From the NCBI GenBank assembly GCA_944384825.1, contig CALWUT010000009.1:1-39957 (forward strand): DNA of 39,957 bases. The letters are read 5' to 3'. Positions 23,731 to 31,470 of this stretch are shown one piece after another. This stretch comes from an uncultured Clostridia bacterium. GTDB lineage: Bacteria > Bacillota > Clostridia > Oscillospirales > Acutalibacteraceae. Made by a program: the position numbers and the translations under genes. Positions within the stretch are counted from its first letter, which is position 1; each line of letters starts with the position of its first letter. The notes under the pieces are model-generated. The model saw only the letters and a list, made by a program, of their open reading frames with translations. It made no database searches and was not told the origin of the DNA.

Positions 23731-26070
23731 TTGAAAGAAGCAACTGTTAAAGTTAGCGGAAAACTATTAAACTCAGCAAGAAACTATTCCTTAAGGGTTA
23801 TTTTTGCAAAGACTATGTACTTTATATCGGCACTTTTGATTTCCAGAGGATGTATATTAGGAAGCTGTTATCCCTTTGGATTGTCATTATCAGCGGCTGT
23901 GTCTTCTAAAGGAGCGATTCCAACTATAATTGGAGCGGTATTAGGATATTTCTTGCCTTTAAAACTTTATTCAGGTATGAGATACATATCTACTTTAGTC
24001 GCTATAAGTGCTATTAAATGGACACTTAGCGATTTTAAAAAAATAATTAATCATTCGCTTTATGTTCCGCTAGTGGTATTTATATCTTCATTGGTAACTG
24101 GATTGGCGGTAAATTGTTCGGATGGTTTTGATAAGTATGGATTATGTCTTACTATTATAGAATGCTTATTAGCGGGGGGAGCAGCTTACTTTTTTGAAAT
24201 TAGTTTTAAGATTCTTTCCGATAAAAAACTTTATTCTTTAAATTACAAAGAATTTGCATGTATAGCAATAAGCGTAGGTATCTCTTTACTTTCGTTATCT
24301 ACAGTTTCTGTTTGCGGGATATCGCCTGGAAGAATTCTGGGGATTTTAATTATACTTTGTACTTCGTATGTTTTAGGCGTAGTTGGAGGTACATTGACAG
24401 GCGTTGCATTGGGAATAGTTTTTAGTTTACCATCTTTTGGACTTGCTTACATATCCGGATCTTATGCGTTTGCAGGAATGATTTCAGGAATATTTTCTTC
24501 ATTTGGAAGATTAGGAATTGGATTTGTATTTCTTTTTTCTTCTTTTCTTATATCCTTACGATGTGGAGACTTTTCTCAGATGTTAACCGGACTATATGAG
24601 TCTATAATATCGATAGTAGTATTTCTTTTAATTCCCAAGCTTTTTTTCAATAAAATTAAACACTGTCTTCCTTCTAAATTTACTCCTATAAAATATGAAG
24701 GAATGCGTGAAGCTTTAATTCAAAAATTAAAACTGACTTCAAACTGTTTGGCATCCATTACGGGATGTGTAGATAAAACAATAAGTAGTATGAGTAATTT
24801 AACGCCTGTTAGTTATAAAGAAACGTGTTTTAATGCAGTGAAAAGTTATTGTGGATCTTGTTCTCTTAATAATTTTTGTTGGGAAAGAAACAAAGAATCT
24901 ACTTGTAAATACGTTAATGATATAATCAGCAAATTCGAACGCCAAAATGAAAATCAGTTTCTTAACCCGGCTTCAAGATCACTTAAGTACTGTAACAAGT
25001 ATAAAGACATAGCTAATCAAGTAGCAACTGTTATAAAAGACTTTTCTATTAGCAGAGAAGTATGCAGTCAATCAAATGAATTTAAGAAAAAAATAGAAGA
25101 ACAGCTTTTGGGAATAAGTTATCTTTTAAACGATATTGCATTTAATTTTGGAGAGCTTAATTTTTTTGATGAAGCTTTATTGAAAAGTATTAAGTTTCTT
25201 CTTTCTAAAAATAATATATTAGTAGAAAGTATAAGCTGTAAAAAACATAGAGGTAATAAGATTTTTATAGAGATTGAAATCCCCGTTCATTTAAAAAATG
25301 AATTTAATAATAAATTAATAAGAGATATTTCTAAGTTATGCGGAAGGAGTTTAGATGCTCCCATAGTAGAAGTGATGGGAGACATTTGTAGAATTCATAT
25401 TTGTGAATTAAAGGCTTATTGTGTAGACTTTTCAGTGAGTCAGCATGCATGTAATGGAGGGCATTTTTGCGGAGATAGTTGCCGCTGCTTTGAAGATGGA
25501 GAAGGCAGATTTAATGTTGTCATAAGCGATGGAATGGGTACAGGAAGCAGTGCGGCAATAGAAGGTGGTTTAGCTTCAGAGCTTATAAAGAAATTTATCA
25601 AGTGTGGTATGAATTTTGAGTCTGTGGTCAGACTTGTTAATTCGGTTATGTTACTAAATCATAATGAAGAATCTTTAGTAGCTTTAGATGTAATTTCAGT
25701 TGATTTATTTACTGGAGAAGCGAAATTTATGAAGGCGGGTTCACCATCAAGTTTTGTAATTAGAAAAGGAGAAGTGCAGAAGATTAATTTTTCTTCTTTA
25801 CCTGTAGGGATACTTAAAGATGTGTCATTTTCTTGTAAAAGCGTAAATTTAAAACCGGATGATTGGGTTATAATGTTGTCTGACGGAGTTACGGATATAG
25901 GAGACCAGTGGATAATGGATATACTTAGTAATATACATTATACTACTCCGGGGGAAATCTCTAAATACATTGTAAGCAAAGCGGTGGAATCACGAAGAAA
26001 CACTCATGATGATGACATAACAGTATCAGTACTTCATATACAAAAAATAAAACAAAAAAATCTAATATAG
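23731..26070 (+). CDS. spoIIE: Stage II sporulation protein E (SpoIIE), PP2C phosphatase
   Basis: A membrane phosphatase that dephosphorylates SpoIIAA to release sigma-F in the forespore and also helps septum formation with FtsZ. The 779 residues show about ten hydrophobic helices up to residue ~310, a central regulatory region (with many Cys, e.g. SYCGSCSLNNFCW and a CxxHFCGDSCRCF near 580) and a C-terminal PP2C (SpoIIE family) domain: VISDGMGTG (near 598), LDVISVDLFTGEAKFMKAGSP, WVIMLSDGVTD (near 713) and HDDDITVSVL. The acidic residues are the metal ligands. Start is TTG 23731 with AGGTGG SD. Confidence 0.96.
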   Translation: MKEATVKVSGKLLNSARNYSLRVIFAKTMYFISALLISRGCILGSCYPFGLSLSAAVSSKGAIPTIIGAVLGYFLPLKLYSGMRYISTLVAISAIKWTLSDFKKIINHSLYVPLVVFISSLVTGLAVNCSDGFDKYGLCLTIIECLLAGGAAYFFEISFKILSDKKLYSLNYKEFACIAISVGISLLSLSTVSVCGISPGRILGILIILCTSYVLGVVGGTLTGVALGIVFSLPSFGLAYISGSYAFAGMISGIFSSFGRLGIGFVFLFSSFLISLRCGDFSQMLTGLYESIISIVVFLLIPKLFFNKIKHCLPSKFTPIKYEGMREALIQKLKLTSNCLASITGCVDKTISSMSNLTPVSYKETCFNAVKSYCGSCSLNNFCWERNKESTCKYVNDIISKFERQNENQFLNPASRSLKYCNKYKDIANQVATVIKDFSISREVCSQSNEFKKKIEEQLLGISYLLNDIAFNFGELNFFDEALLKSIKFLLSKNNILVESISCKKHRGNKIFIEIEIPVHLKNEFNNKLIRDISKLCGRSLDAPIVEVMGDICRIHICELKAYCVDFSVSQHACNGGHFCGDSCRCFEDGEGRFNVVISDGMGTGSSAAIEGGLASELIKKFIKCGMNFESVVRLVNSVMLLNHNEESLVALDVISVDLFTGEAKFMKAGSPSSFVIRKGEVQKINFSSLPVGILKDVSFSCKSVNLKPDDWVIMLSDGVTDIGDQWIMDILSNIHYTTPGEISKYIVSKAVESRRNTHDDDITVSVLHIQKIKQKNLI

Positions 26071-26084
26071 GAATTTAAAGAGTA

Positions 26085-26113
26085 TTGATTTTTAATTAAA
26101 TTTTAGTTATAAT
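26085..26113 (+). promoter_or_regulatory. Sigma-A promoter downstream of spoIIE
   Basis: TTGATT (26085-26090), 17-base spacer, TATAAT (26108-26113), 36 bases before the start codon at 26150. So this gene is independent of spoIIE. Confidence 0.65.
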
Positions 26114-26149
26114 AAAAACAAACAATAACTGAAAAAATTGGAGCTAGAA

Positions 26150-26533
26150 ATGAAAGTTAACATTCAAGAAGTAATTTTAAATGAAATTAATGCAGATGAG
26201 ACTGAACGCATTGCAGGAGGACAACCTTTTTTGCTTGAACCTATTGAATTAAGAAACGTTATAAACTATTATATTAATTTTCTTCCGTTCACTTATAGGA
26301 ATTATATTGAAATTAAAAGAGAAATAACTCAAGGCTGGAGAAACATGGGCAATTCCACAAATTCAATTTTTGAAAGAACGATTAAGGAAACACTTACTCA
26401 AAAAGACTTAAAATGGTCAAATCTTAACAAATCCGAAAAAATAGGAGTTTTAATTCCGGCTATGTTCTTTACATTTGTTTTTGCCTCTACTGCGGTTTGT
26501 GCAGTTTCTAGATATCTCAAAGGTAGTAATTAG
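26150..26533 (+). CDS. Hypothetical protein with double-glycine-like leader, 127 aa
   Basis: From ATG 26150 (SD GGAG, 7 bases) the first 24 residues read like a short leader ending in ERIAGG, with a run of alternating hydrophobic/acidic residues (VILNEINADETERIAGG), the pattern of GG-leaders cleaved by peptidase-containing ABC transporters. The next 100 residues contain many aromatic and basic residues, a KWSNLNKSEK segment, and one C-terminal membrane helix (about 103-122), then a basic KGSN end. I do not recognise the family. No transporter, immunity or modification gene is near it, so the leader reading is tentative. A terminator follows. Confidence 0.55.
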   Translation: MKVNIQEVILNEINADETERIAGGQPFLLEPIELRNVINYYINFLPFTYRNYIEIKREITQGWRNMGNSTNSIFERTIKETLTQKDLKWSNLNKSEKIGVLIPAMFFTFVFASTAVCAVSRYLKGSN

Positions 26534-26560
26534 TTTCAATTTTCACTTTTAATATAAAAA

Positions 26561-26600
26561 TTCACTGGAAAAAGAAATTTCTTCCTAGTGAACTTTTTTA
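26561..26600. terminator. Bidirectional terminator
   Basis: TTCACTGGAA (26561-26570) pairs with TTCCTAGTGAA (26582-26592), with one bulge, followed by six T residues on the plus strand. The minus strand also ends in a T-run, so it can serve rubrerythrin as well. Confidence 0.75.
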
Positions 26601-26613
26601 TTTTATATTAAAA

Positions 26614-27201
26614 TTACTGAATTGAAATCCAGTTATAACGTACGTAATAACCTTTTCCATGGTTGCATACTATGCATTTATCCGGTGCAAATTTTCCCTT
26701 ATGTATGTGACCGCAGTTTAGACAAAACCAAGTTTCTTCTTTGTCTGAACTAAAAAGACTGTTGTTTTCTATAAGTTCTATTAGTTTAGAAAAGCGATCT
26801 CCATGAATTTTTTCTATTTCAGCTATATTATAGAAAAGATTAGCGATTTCATTGAATCCTTCATTTTTGGCTTCATCTCCAAATGCCTTGTAAACATTGT
26901 TATATTCTTCGTATTCGTTATGCTGCGCGCATTTTAACAAATCTAACGAATTATCATATATATCTATAGGATAACCGCCTTCAATGTTTACATTTTGACC
27001 ATATAAAGGTTTTAAGTGGTTGTAGAAAAGTTTAGCATGTTCTTTTTCCTGGTTTGCTGTAAACGTAAAAACTTTCTCAATTATATTTAGACCTTCTTTT
27101 TTAGCTTGCGATGCTGCGAATGTATAGCGATTGCGAGCTTGACTTTCTCCTGCGAAAGCTTTCATTAGATTAATTTTGGTGTTGCTGTTTTCAAATTGCA
27201 T
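26614..27201 (-). CDS. Rubrerythrin
   Basis: A peroxide-reducing, two-domain, non-haem di-iron protein of anaerobes. Residues 1-140 form the ferritin-like four-helix bundle with E-rich ligand motifs (AGESQARNRYTF; NQEKEHAKLFYNHL; EYEEYNNVYKAFGDEA; IAEIEKIHGDRF). The C-terminal rubredoxin-like domain is CLNCGHIHKG...CIVCNH with two CxxC pairs for one iron. The longer frame begins GTG 27207; ATG 27201 lies better placed behind AGGTG. Length near 195 aa is normal. Convergent with the 127-aa gene and followed upstream by murC. Confidence 0.95.
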   Translation of the reverse strand: MQFENSNTKINLMKAFAGESQARNRYTFAASQAKKEGLNIIEKVFTFTANQEKEHAKLFYNHLKPLYGQNVNIEGGYPIDIYDNSLDLLKCAQHNEYEEYNNVYKAFGDEAKNEGFNEIANLFYNIAEIEKIHGDRFSKLIELIENNSLFSSDKEETWFCLNCGHIHKGKFAPDKCIVCNHGKGYYVRYNWISIQ

Positions 27202-27325
27202 TAGCACTTCACCTGCACCTTTCTTATAAATTATTATTAGTTCCTACCTTTTTAATAATACTATTTATTTATATGATCATCAATATCAAAGTTTGAAAGC
27301 AAAGCTACAAATTTAAGAAATACAT

Positions 27326-28699
27326 TCAGATATTTTTAGCGATCATGTTAGCGCACTCGTAAACATTGCCTCCGCCTAAAGTAATTATCAAATCTCCAGC
27401 TTCAGCGTATTTAACTACATAGTCACAAATTTCTTCAAAAGTTGGAATATAAATACTTTGAGGGATTTTAGCTGTTAAATCAGCCGAGTGGATATTGTAA
27501 ACGTTCTTTTCTCTTACTGGTAAAATATCTGATACAATCACTTTTTCTGCTATAGATAATGATTTCGCAAAGTCATTTAGTAGAGTAGCAGTTCTTGAAT
27601 ACGTATGAGGTTGAAAAATAGCCCATACTTTTTTGTATCCCATTTTAGAAGCTGATTCTAAAGTGGTTTTTATTTCAGTAGGATGATGTGCGAAATCGTC
27701 CGCTACGGTTATACCATTTTTGCAAGTTATAATTTCAAATCTCCTGTGTACTCCGCTAAAATTTTCTAACGATGATTTTATTATTGCCGGTTCAATTTCC
27801 AGACTCAAACACGTACAAAAAGCTGCGAGTGCGTTATACACATTATGCATTCCCGGAACTTTCAGATTAATGTTATTTATTATTTTTTCATTTCCGCTTA
27901 TAATATCGAACCTGGCGAATTGGTTTTTACTAAATGATATATTGGCGGCATAAAAATCATTTTTATTTTCTAAACCAAAGAAAATTTTATTTAATGTCGA
28001 ATCTTGCACGCATTCTCTTGCGGGTAAGTTATCTCCGTTAACTATTAATAATTCACGTGTTTGATTTGCATACTTTTTAAATGAGTTTTTTAAGTTTTCA
28101 AAAGTTTTAAAATAGTCTAAATGATCTTCATCTACGTTTGTTATAACTGATATTTTAGGGTTCAAGTGAAGAAAGCTGTCAACATACTCACACGCTTCAG
28201 CTACTATTACATCTGATTTTCCTGCACAGCTATTTGATTTGATTTTAGGAAGCGTACCGCCGATAATGCAGGTAGGGTCTAAATTAGCATCAATTAGAAT
28301 ACTGCTTATCATAGCGGTAGTGGTAGTTTTACCATGTGTACCGGAGACTCCTACCGAGTTATTATATTTTTTAAACATTAATCCCAGGAGGTAACTTCTC
28401 TCTATAAGCGGAATTCCTTTTCTAAGCGCTTCTTGAATTTCAGGATTTTCTTCTTTGATTGCAGCGGAAAATACAACTAAATCCTGATCTGATATATTAT
28501 CCTTAGAGTGAATGTCCGCTACCGGTATTTTTAGATCTTTGACTTTTTTTAGAGTATCTGATTCGTATGTGTCCGAACCAGTTATTTCAAATCCATTAAG
28601 ATGAAGGACATTAGCAAGTGGAAACATTCCGGATCCACCGATTCCTATAAAATGTATTTTTTTTATATTATCAAGTGTAGTAACTTCATTTTTATGCAT
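27326..28699 (-). CDS. murC: UDP-N-acetylmuramate--L-alanine ligase
   Basis: Cytoplasmic ligase that adds L-alanine to UDP-MurNAc, first amino acid step of peptidoglycan. 457 aa, full length. Motifs: N-terminal Rossmann fold HFIGIGGSGMFPLANVL, ATP P-loop GVSGTHGKTTTTAM, NVDEDHLDYFKTF, the glycine-rich GMHNVYNALAA, and the DDFAHHPTEIKTT substrate loop. GAGGAG SD ahead of ATG 28699. Upstream on the same strand come a frameshifted small gene, a 70-aa membrane protein and spoIIP. Confidence 0.96.
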   Translation of the reverse strand: MHKNEVTTLDNIKKIHFIGIGGSGMFPLANVLHLNGFEITGSDTYESDTLKKVKDLKIPVADIHSKDNISDQDLVVFSAAIKEENPEIQEALRKGIPLIERSYLLGLMFKKYNNSVGVSGTHGKTTTTAMISSILIDANLDPTCIIGGTLPKIKSNSCAGKSDVIVAEACEYVDSFLHLNPKISVITNVDEDHLDYFKTFENLKNSFKKYANQTRELLIVNGDNLPARECVQDSTLNKIFFGLENKNDFYAANISFSKNQFARFDIISGNEKIINNINLKVPGMHNVYNALAAFCTCLSLEIEPAIIKSSLENFSGVHRRFEIITCKNGITVADDFAHHPTEIKTTLESASKMGYKKVWAIFQPHTYSRTATLLNDFAKSLSIAEKVIVSDILPVREKNVYNIHSADLTAKIPQSIYIPTFEEICDYVVKYAEAGDLIITLGGGNVYECANMIAKNI

Positions 28700-28846
28700 A
28701 TTTTTCTCCTCTAAATTAGGGTTTAATTTTATTGTGTTTAAGCTTTTTTAATTTATATCTTGTGGAAAAATGCGAACCATAACTAATGGGAATTTTTATA
28801 TTATACGCTATAACTGATAAAATAGCTATTACACATAAACTTAAAG

Positions 28847-29289
28847 TTACATAACATAATGCGGTGCGTTTAATGCTTTTGGTTTTTTTACATTTGGTAA
28901 AGTTTTATTAATTTCAGAATTAAAGCTAATATCATCGTCATTAATTTCAGGGAGAGTAATTTGTACGTTGCTGGAACTCACGTAATTATGGTACTTAAAA
29001 GCGGTAATTTTATCTTTATGGATACTGTTATTTGTACTGAAAGCAAATTTTTTAGGGTGAAAATTATCATTTTTTGTTTTATCTTTAAATTTTTATCAAC
29101 AGTAAATGCTGGTGTTGAAGGTGTACAATGATGGTTAAGACGTAAATTCACCGAATGTGAAAAAATTGAAAACGAACTGGAAAAAGAGATTATTATCAAA
29201 AAATTAATTATTATTTTTAAATATATTGGTTTTGGTCTTTTAAAATAACAATTCATTTTATATTTTTCACCTTGATTCAAATAAGGCAT
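28847..29289 (-). pseudogene. Small membrane protein gene split by a -1 frameshift
   Basis: From ATG 29289 one frame runs 103 codons (stop at 28978). The first 65 residues look coding: a basic start, a membrane helix near residues 24-43, then polar sequence. After the sequence A AAT TTA (29092-29086) that frame turns into I/L/T-rich noise. The -1 frame instead opens right there (TGA TAA stop before it) and gives a good-looking polar, charged tail of about 80 residues (KFKDKTKNDNFHPKKFAFS..., ending NAPHYVM) to a stop at 28847. Joined, the product is 147 aa, one-pass, unknown family. It may be a sequencing or real deletion, a dying gene, or programmed frameshifting. No SD is obvious. Confidence 0.45.
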
Positions 29290-29317
29290 TAGCTTTTATT
29301 TTATTTTAACACTCTAA

Positions 29318-29530
29318 TTAAAAATTAAAAGTAAAATTTTGTCCCATGAAATGGATTTGAATAAATTTGATTGTAGAATCTTTAAATTCATATTTTAAAA
29401 AAGGCAGTTCATGTCCAGATATAATTAATTGAGTATTTTTTTCAACTATAGCTAGTCCGATAATCAAAGCTAAGATAAATCCCGAGAATATCATAGAAAT
29501 TAAAAAATACTTCTTTAATTTTTTATCCAT
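29318..29530 (-). CDS. Small membrane protein after spoIIP, 70 aa
   Basis: ATG 29530 with AGGAGG SD. The gene lies only 14 bases after spoIIP on the same strand, so it is operonic. Layout: basic start (DKKLKKYF), membrane helix about residues 8-28, and a polar, aromatic C-terminal part (LPFLKYEFKDSTIKFIQIHFMGQNF) likely outside the cell. I do not recognise the family. Sporulation involvement is only guessed from the spoIIP operon. Confidence 0.7.
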   Translation of the reverse strand: MDKKLKKYFLISMIFSGFILALIIGLAIVEKNTQLIISGHELPFLKYEFKDSTIKFIQIHFMGQNFTFNF

Positions 29531-29544
29531 GAAATTTGTACCTC

Positions 29545-30702
29545 CTATTTTATTAAGTCATTCAAAAGTTTAGAAAGGGCTTCACCCAGCATTGCTCCCG
29601 TATAAACAGACTCTTGAAGTGTATTTACTTCGCTGCCTATTTCTATAAGTAAAGAACCAGGGGTTAGATGTTCATTGTATTTTACCTTAGCAAAATTAAG
29701 AGGTCTTGTAATTCCGGGGAACATTGATTCACAGTACTTTTGGAGTCGTAAAGCAAGAGAAAGGTTTTTTCTCCAATTTTGGAATCCCAAAGTTTCGTCA
29801 GGATCACATCCGGAGATAATCATAAGTTGTGAAGCTTTTTTATCTTGATATGTAAATACGGGTTTTATTTTTCCGGATTCCTTTAACCCGAGACTGTCTC
29901 TGTGAATATCTATTACTACCTGAATGGAAGGATACTGTTCTAGATTTTGTTTGATGGTTTGAGCGGCTCTGGAGTAAGACCCGTTATAGCTTGGATTATC
30001 GTGATATACAGTACTATGAATAGCATTTATTCCATTTTTTATTAATGTTTCAGTTATAGTTTTTCCAACTTCAGTAATATTTTGTGAATTATTTAGAGAA
30101 CGGGGGTAAAAACTTTCATAAAAGAAATCCCTATCATGGGTCATATAGGACTCAGAAGTATGCGTATGAAGAATAAGTACTTGAGGTTCGTTAGTTTTTT
30201 TTATATTAATTTCTGGATCTTTAGCGAGATACTCATTAAAATTTATTTCTTGACCAGTAGAATTTTTAACATAGAAGTTTTCACATTTGGTTCCGCCTGT
30301 ACTTATATGACTTTCAATAATTTTATATGTTTTTTCATCGGGGGAGTGAGTCTCTTCGGGAAGTTCTTTAAAATCAGGAAGTACGAAATTATCTAAGTGA
30401 GAAATAGAGTTATTTGAGTCAATTTTGGTATTGCTTTGCAATACATTTTTACTTTCGGCAGTTTCATTGTATTCGATTTTTAAATTGTTTTTTTCTAAAA
30501 TTTTAGGCAAATCGAAATTACCTCTTGAAAATACTAATCTAGCTGCTAATACATCTAAAGCTTCAGGATTTAGTATGGATAAGGTTTGAAATCTTATCCA
30601 TAAGCAGGTTATGCCTATAAACAGAGTTACTAATGCTAGTACATCGCACGAAAAATTTAACATTCTTTTTTTTATACACGCTTTAATTTTTATCCCTCCC
30701 AC
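29545..30702 (-). CDS. spoIIP: Stage II sporulation protein P (SpoIIP)
   Basis: A peptidoglycan amidase/endopeptidase of the engulfment machine (SpoIID-SpoIIM-SpoIIP), made in the mother cell. The 385 residues include an N-terminal membrane anchor (about 18-40), a linker, and the amidase domain with VLILHTHTSESYM, a helix-rich middle, and VVIDIHRDSLG; H and E/D residues match the zinc-site. NEHLTPGSLLIEIGSEVNT carries the catalytic Glu region. The longest frame starts GTG 30702, inside a GGAGGG. That SD is ideally placed (7 bases) for an ATT codon at 30687. The first ATG in frame (30663) is too far. Start is unresolved. Confidence 0.94.
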   Translation of the reverse strand: MGGIKIKACIKKRMLNFSCDVLALVTLFIGITCLWIRFQTLSILNPEALDVLAARLVFSRGNFDLPKILEKNNLKIEYNETAESKNVLQSNTKIDSNNSISHLDNFVLPDFKELPEETHSPDEKTYKIIESHISTGGTKCENFYVKNSTGQEINFNEYLAKDPEINIKKTNEPQVLILHTHTSESYMTHDRDFFYESFYPRSLNNSQNITEVGKTITETLIKNGINAIHSTVYHDNPSYNGSYSRAAQTIKQNLEQYPSIQVVIDIHRDSLGLKESGKIKPVFTYQDKKASQLMIISGCDPDETLGFQNWRKNLSLALRLQKYCESMFPGITRPLNFAKVKYNEHLTPGSLLIEIGSEVNTLQESVYTGAMLGEALSKLLNDLIK

Positions 30703-30997
30703 ACTTAATTGAGTACAGTAATTTTCAGTACTCTTAAAGCTTCACATATAAGTTTATGATTGTTTTATAAGATTTATTCTATTACAAGTTTTCTAATTAA
30801 AGTGTAGTGATGAATAGTCTATGGAATGTTCGTTGCGCTTATTTTGGTTAATTAATAAGAAAACATATTATTTATTAGTATATTTTAGGTTTTAATTTAA
30901 TTTCTTAATAAAAGATTGAGTTTTTTTGATTGAGAGTTTAATGATTTTTTATTAAAATAAGATAAGTAAAACCTGTTGTTTAATTATGGAGGTAACA

Positions 30998-31276
30998 ATG
31001 ATAAAAAATATTTATATGCTGAATCAAAAAAATTCATTAGGTAGAGTTATTGAATATAATTTATATGAGAGTGGTGACATAAGTGAAAAATATTATGGAA
31101 TTCAAGTAAAATTGATTTCTGATAAAGTAAAAGAAGAGATAAAAATTGAAAATATTTCATGCGATATAAATTTTGTAATGAATATAATAGATTATTTATA
31201 TGAAAATGCAGTAGACACAGTACATTGTAAAGATATAATTGAAGACTATATACTTTTATTAGAAAACAAGGAATAA
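30998..31276 (+). CDS. DUF6514-like hypothetical protein, 92 aa
   Basis: ATG 30998 follows a TGGAGG SD (an earlier ATG at 30986 contains the SD itself). The pattern YYGIQVKLIS...KEEIKIENISCDINFVMNIIDYLYENAV...CKDIIEDYI resembles short Clostridia proteins annotated as DUF6514, beta strands then helices. Function unknown. Monocistronic, flanked by spoIIP (divergent) and the tRNA gene. The 295-base gap 30703-30997 holds a small dyad GAGTAC/GTACTC (30711-30733) near the spoIIP SD and nothing else clear. Confidence 0.6.
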   Translation: MIKNIYMLNQKNSLGRVIEYNLYESGDISEKYYGIQVKLISDKVKEEIKIENISCDINFVMNIIDYLYENAVDTVHCKDIIEDYILLLENKE

Positions 31277-31369
31277 TTTAACTTAATAAATCAAATTAAA
31301 GAGCCAAAAAATTTTGGGTTGACATTCACATGAACTTTTGCTAAAATTAAAGAAATATTGAATTAATTT

Positions 31370-31455
31370 GCCGATGTGGCGGAATGGCAGACGCGACGGA
31401 CTCAAAATCCGTTGTTCGCAAGAGCATGTGGGTTCAAGTCCCACCATCGGTACCA
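31370..31455 (+). tRNA. tRNA-Leu (CAA anticodon)
   Basis: An 86-base tRNA with encoded CCA. Acceptor GCCGATG (31370-31376) pairs with CATCGGT, the anticodon stem ACGGA/TCCGT closes the loop CTCAAAA with anticodon CAA, a long variable arm follows (TTGTTCGCAAGAGCATG), and the T arm is GTGGG-TTCAAGT-CCCAC. A73 then CCA complete it. The long variable arm is class II, as expected for Leu. Confidence 0.97.
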
Positions 31456-31470
31456 AAAAGATTGGTGGGA
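31434..31470. other. tRNA-Leu 3' end / prophage junction (candidate att site)
   Basis: The tail gene reads into the tRNA T-arm and acceptor. An 8-bp inverted repeat TCCCACCA (31439-31446) / TGGTGGGA (31463-31470) spans the junction. tRNA 3' ends are standard integrase targets, so this may be an attachment or deletion scar. Confidence 0.5.
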
